Positions 13,212 through 14,636 of a DNA stretch of 14,636 bases are shown in pieces (positions within the stretch are counted from its first letter, which is position 1; each line of letters begins with the position of its first letter). Under the pieces are notes generated by a model. It made no database searches. It saw only the letters and a list, made by a program, of their open reading frames with translations, and was not told the DNA's origin. The DNA is taken from positions 1-14,636 of the forward strand of contig DBCE01000152.1 in assembly GCA_002292895.1 (NCBI GenBank). Reading direction: 5' to 3'. This DNA is from Phycisphaerales bacterium UBA966 (GTDB taxonomy: Bacteria > Planctomycetota > Phycisphaerae > Phycisphaerales > SM1A02). The translations under genes were made by a program, and so were the position numbers.

Positions 13212-14300
13212 TCAGACGTTAAACAGGAAGTGCGCCACATCACCGTCATGCATGACGTAACTCTTGCCTTCACTGCGCATGCGACCAGCTTCGCGAATCA
13301 GTTTCTCGCTGCCATGCTTCTCAAGGTCCGACACCGAGTAGATCTCCGCGCGAATGAAGCCGCGTTCAAAGTCGGTGTGAATCACGCCGGCCGCTTGCGG
13401 GGCAGTGGAGCCCTTCAAGATCGTCCACGCGCGTATTTCCTTGGGACCAGCAGTGAAGTAACTCTGCAGGCCGAGCAGCTCATAGGCAGCGCGTGCCACG
13501 GAGTTGAGAGCGGGCTCGTTCATCCCAAGACCGGCAAGCATCTCGGTGCGGTCGTCTTCGGTCAGTTCGGAAAGTTCGCTCTCAATCTTGGCGCACACCA
13601 CCACCACGTTGCCGCCGTTGGCCTTGGCGTAGTCGCGCACTTTTTGCACCAGTGGACCGGTTCCGTTGGGATCCTTCTCGTCAACGTTGGCGACAAAGAG
13701 GACCGGCTTGGCGGTGATCATTCCCAGGGAGCGCAGGATGCGGCGTTCCTCTTCCTCAAGGTCCAAGCTTCGGATCGGATTGGAGGTATCTAGGCAGGTT
13801 TTGCACTTTTGCAGCACCGCGCCTCGGGCGATCGCTTCCTTATCGCCGCTGCGTGCCAGACGCTGCGCCTTGTCCAAAATGTTCTCGACCACCTGCATAT
13901 CCGCCAGCATCAGTTCGGTCTCAATGGTCCCGATGTCGCGTAGCGGATCGACCGACCCTTCAACGTGGATGATGTCCGCGTCTTCAAAGCACCGGACCAC
14001 ATGAAGGATGGCATCCACCTCGCGGATGTGGGTCAGAAACTTGTTGCCAAGACCTTCACCCTCGCTGGCACCGCGGACGATGCCCGCAATGTCGACAAGG
14101 CGGATGATGGCCGGCAGGATCTTCTGACTCTCAATGTGGTGGCGGAGAATCCCGAGCCGCTTGTCGGGCACGGTGATCACTCCGACGTTCGGTTCGATGG
14201 TGCAGAACGGATAGTTCGCAGCCTCGATTCCTGCCGCGGTGAGGGCGTTGAAAAGAGTGCTCTTTCCGACATTCGGTAGACCGACAATTCCTGCGTCCAT
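13212..14300 (-). CDS. ychF: YchF/OLA1-type P-loop ATPase
   Basis: This 362-residue protein, the usual family length, is an Obg-related ribosome-associated P-loop NTPase that prefers ATP. G1 is Gly7-Leu-Pro-Asn-Val-Gly-Lys-Ser-Thr15; switch II is Leu-Val-Asp-Ile-Ala-Gly-Ile-Val-Arg-Gly-Ala-Ser-Glu-Gly-Glu-Gly-Leu-Gly. The G4 position reads Asn-Val-Asp-Glu instead of Asn-Lys-x-Asp, the change known to switch specificity from GTP to ATP. A helical arm follows (about 120-200), then the C-terminal TGS domain, with Tyr-Phe-Thr-Ala-Gly-Pro-Lys-Glu and a closing His-Asp-Gly-Asp-Val-Ala-His-Phe-Leu-Phe-Asn-Val. The start is ATG 14300. There is no Shine-Dalgarno; instead a run of eight C on the coding strand lies two bases upstream. 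It is divergent from the penicillin-binding protein gene. Confidence 0.96.
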   Translation of the reverse strand: MDAGIVGLPNVGKSTLFNALTAAGIEAANYPFCTIEPNVGVITVPDKRLGILRHHIESQKILPAIIRLVDIAGIVRGASEGEGLGNKFLTHIREVDAILHVVRCFEDADIIHVEGSVDPLRDIGTIETELMLADMQVVENILDKAQRLARSGDKEAIARGAVLQKCKTCLDTSNPIRSLDLEEEERRILRSLGMITAKPVLFVANVDEKDPNGTGPLVQKVRDYAKANGGNVVVVCAKIESELSELTEDDRTEMLAGLGMNEPALNSVARAAYELLGLQSYFTAGPKEIRAWTILKGSTAPQAAGVIHTDFERGFIRAEIYSVSDLEKHGSEKLIREAGRMRSEGKSYVMHDGDVAHFLFNV

Positions 14301-14301
14301 A

Positions 14302-14309
14302 GGGGGGGG
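14302..14309. repeat. Homopolymer tract G8/C8 at the ychF start
   Basis: Eight consecutive G on the plus strand (C8 on the ychF coding strand) occupy the place where the ychF ribosome-binding site would be. The tract also abuts an in-frame upstream ATG (14311) of the divergent penicillin-binding protein gene. Confidence 0.9.
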
Positions 14310-14334
14310 AATGGTACGCTCTGCGAGTCAAGAT

Positions 14335-14394
14335 GTCCCGCCCGCGGGGACCCGTGCGGCAGGACGCTGCGCGGATCGTGGAGCATCGCTCCAC
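14335..14394 (+). promoter_or_regulatory. Hairpins in the leader of the penicillin-binding protein gene
   Basis: GTCCC 14335-14339 pairs with GGGAC 14347-14351. GTGGAGC 14378-14384 pairs perfectly with GCTCCAC 14388-14394 around a three-base loop, 30 bases before the ATG. The second is stable enough to matter for RNA structure. Any regulatory role is speculative. Confidence 0.35.
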
Positions 14395-14424
14395 AACACA
14401 GATTCACCACGGTCAGGACGACCA

Positions 14425-14636
14425 ATGGCTTCGGAGTCGGAATCGGATCGCCCATCGTCACTGCGCGGCACCTCCATGTTCGAACGGAGGATGATGGTTG
14501 TTGGCGTGGTCTTTGCCGTGGTCCTTGGCGGCATGGCAGCACGGTTGTTCAGCCTCACCGTGGTCATGGGCAGTCAGCAGCGCGCACTGGCGGATAGCCG
14601 GCTCGACCGCAGCACGCTGCTTCCAACCGTGCGTGG
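14425..14636 (+). CDS. Class B penicillin-binding protein (PBP2/FtsI-type transpeptidase), N-terminal part
   Basis: The first 70 codons are visible before the window ends. After a short polar cytoplasmic tail (Met-Ala-Ser-Glu-Ser-Glu-Ser) comes Phe-Glu-Arg-Arg-Met-Met and a membrane anchor of about 20 residues (Val-Val-Gly-Val-Val-Phe-Ala-Val-Val-Leu-Gly-Gly). It continues with Ala-Arg-Leu-Phe-Ser-Leu-Thr-Val and Leu-Leu-Pro-Thr-Val-Arg, the usual lead into the Arg-Gly-x-Ile-x-Asp-Arg-Asn-Gly segment of class B PBPs. These cross-link peptidoglycan at elongation (PBP2) or division (FtsI); the fragment cannot tell which. ATG 14425 has AGGA (14415-14418) six bases upstream. The frame is open back to an ATG at 14311, which would add 38 residues of unconvincing composition. 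Confidence 0.8.
   Translation, partial: MASESESDRPSSLRGTSMFERRMMVVGVVFAVVLGGMAARLFSLTVVMGSQQRALADSRLDRSTLLPTVR

Noticed and set aside
13110..13793. 227-codon plus-strand frame opposite ychF
   Set aside because: It lies almost wholly antisense to the clearly conserved ychF gene and has no recognisable domain or ribosome-binding site; GC-rich third positions produce such shadows.
14311..14424. Upstream in-frame ATG for the penicillin-binding protein
   Set aside because: The extra 38 residues look non-coding and ATG 14425 has a well-spaced AGGA; kept only as an alternative start.
1..14636. CRISPR array, transposon, prophage or toxin-antitoxin system
   Set aside because: No regularly spaced repeats, transposase or integrase motifs, terminal inverted repeats or toxin-like pairs were seen on either strand.

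Overview
The window reads as a GC-rich bacterial chromosome segment made almost entirely of housekeeping genes. Gene content and order (a GlmU-type uridylyltransferase reduced to its nucleotidyltransferase half, prs, a long CTC-type L25, pth, rpsF, with ssb and rplI nearby) and sparse Shine-Dalgarno use suggest a Planctomycetota bacterium, perhaps of the Phycisphaerae. That placement is inference from recalled synteny, not a search.

Layout. 1-4213 (+): a compact, translationally coupled unit. It holds the 3' end of a GH10-like protein, a small membrane-anchored ComEA-type helix-hairpin-helix protein, and the transcription-repair coupling factor mfd, joined by two TGATG stop/start overlaps. 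4214-6463 (+): ssb and rplI, each with its own structured leader and a downstream hairpin, then an orphan protein resembling only the C-terminal domain of B12-dependent (class II) ribonucleotide reductase. 6501-10302 (-): a convergent cluster transcribed as tRNA-Gln(UUG), glmU-like, prs, rplY, pth, rpsF. It is closed by a clear intrinsic terminator and has ATGA overlaps at glmU/prs and pth/rpsF. 10620-14636: an aldehyde dehydrogenase (+), a small unknown convergent ORF (-), aat (+), ychF (-), and the first 70 codons of a class B penicillin-binding protein (+) running off the end.

How the genes fit together. ssb, rplI, rpsF, rplY, pth and ychF serve replication, ribosome structure and translation. 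glmU and prs supply UDP-GlcNAc and PRPP, and the terminal PBP uses cell-wall precursors. mfd couples repair to transcription. The minus-strand cluster plus mfd resembles the gcaD-prs-ctc-spoVC-mfd neighbourhood of Bacillus. ssb, rplI and rpsF look like dispersed pieces of the common rpsF-ssb-rpsR-rplI cluster, with rpsR not in the window.

No obvious defence system, mobile element, CRISPR array or biosynthetic cluster was found. The most interesting points are the orphan NrdJ C-terminal-domain protein, the ComEA-like gene coupled to mfd, a GH10-like protein that seems to lack its nucleophile, paired hairpins in the ssb leader, a C8 tract just before the ychF start, and a tRNA-Gln gene directly ahead of glmU.
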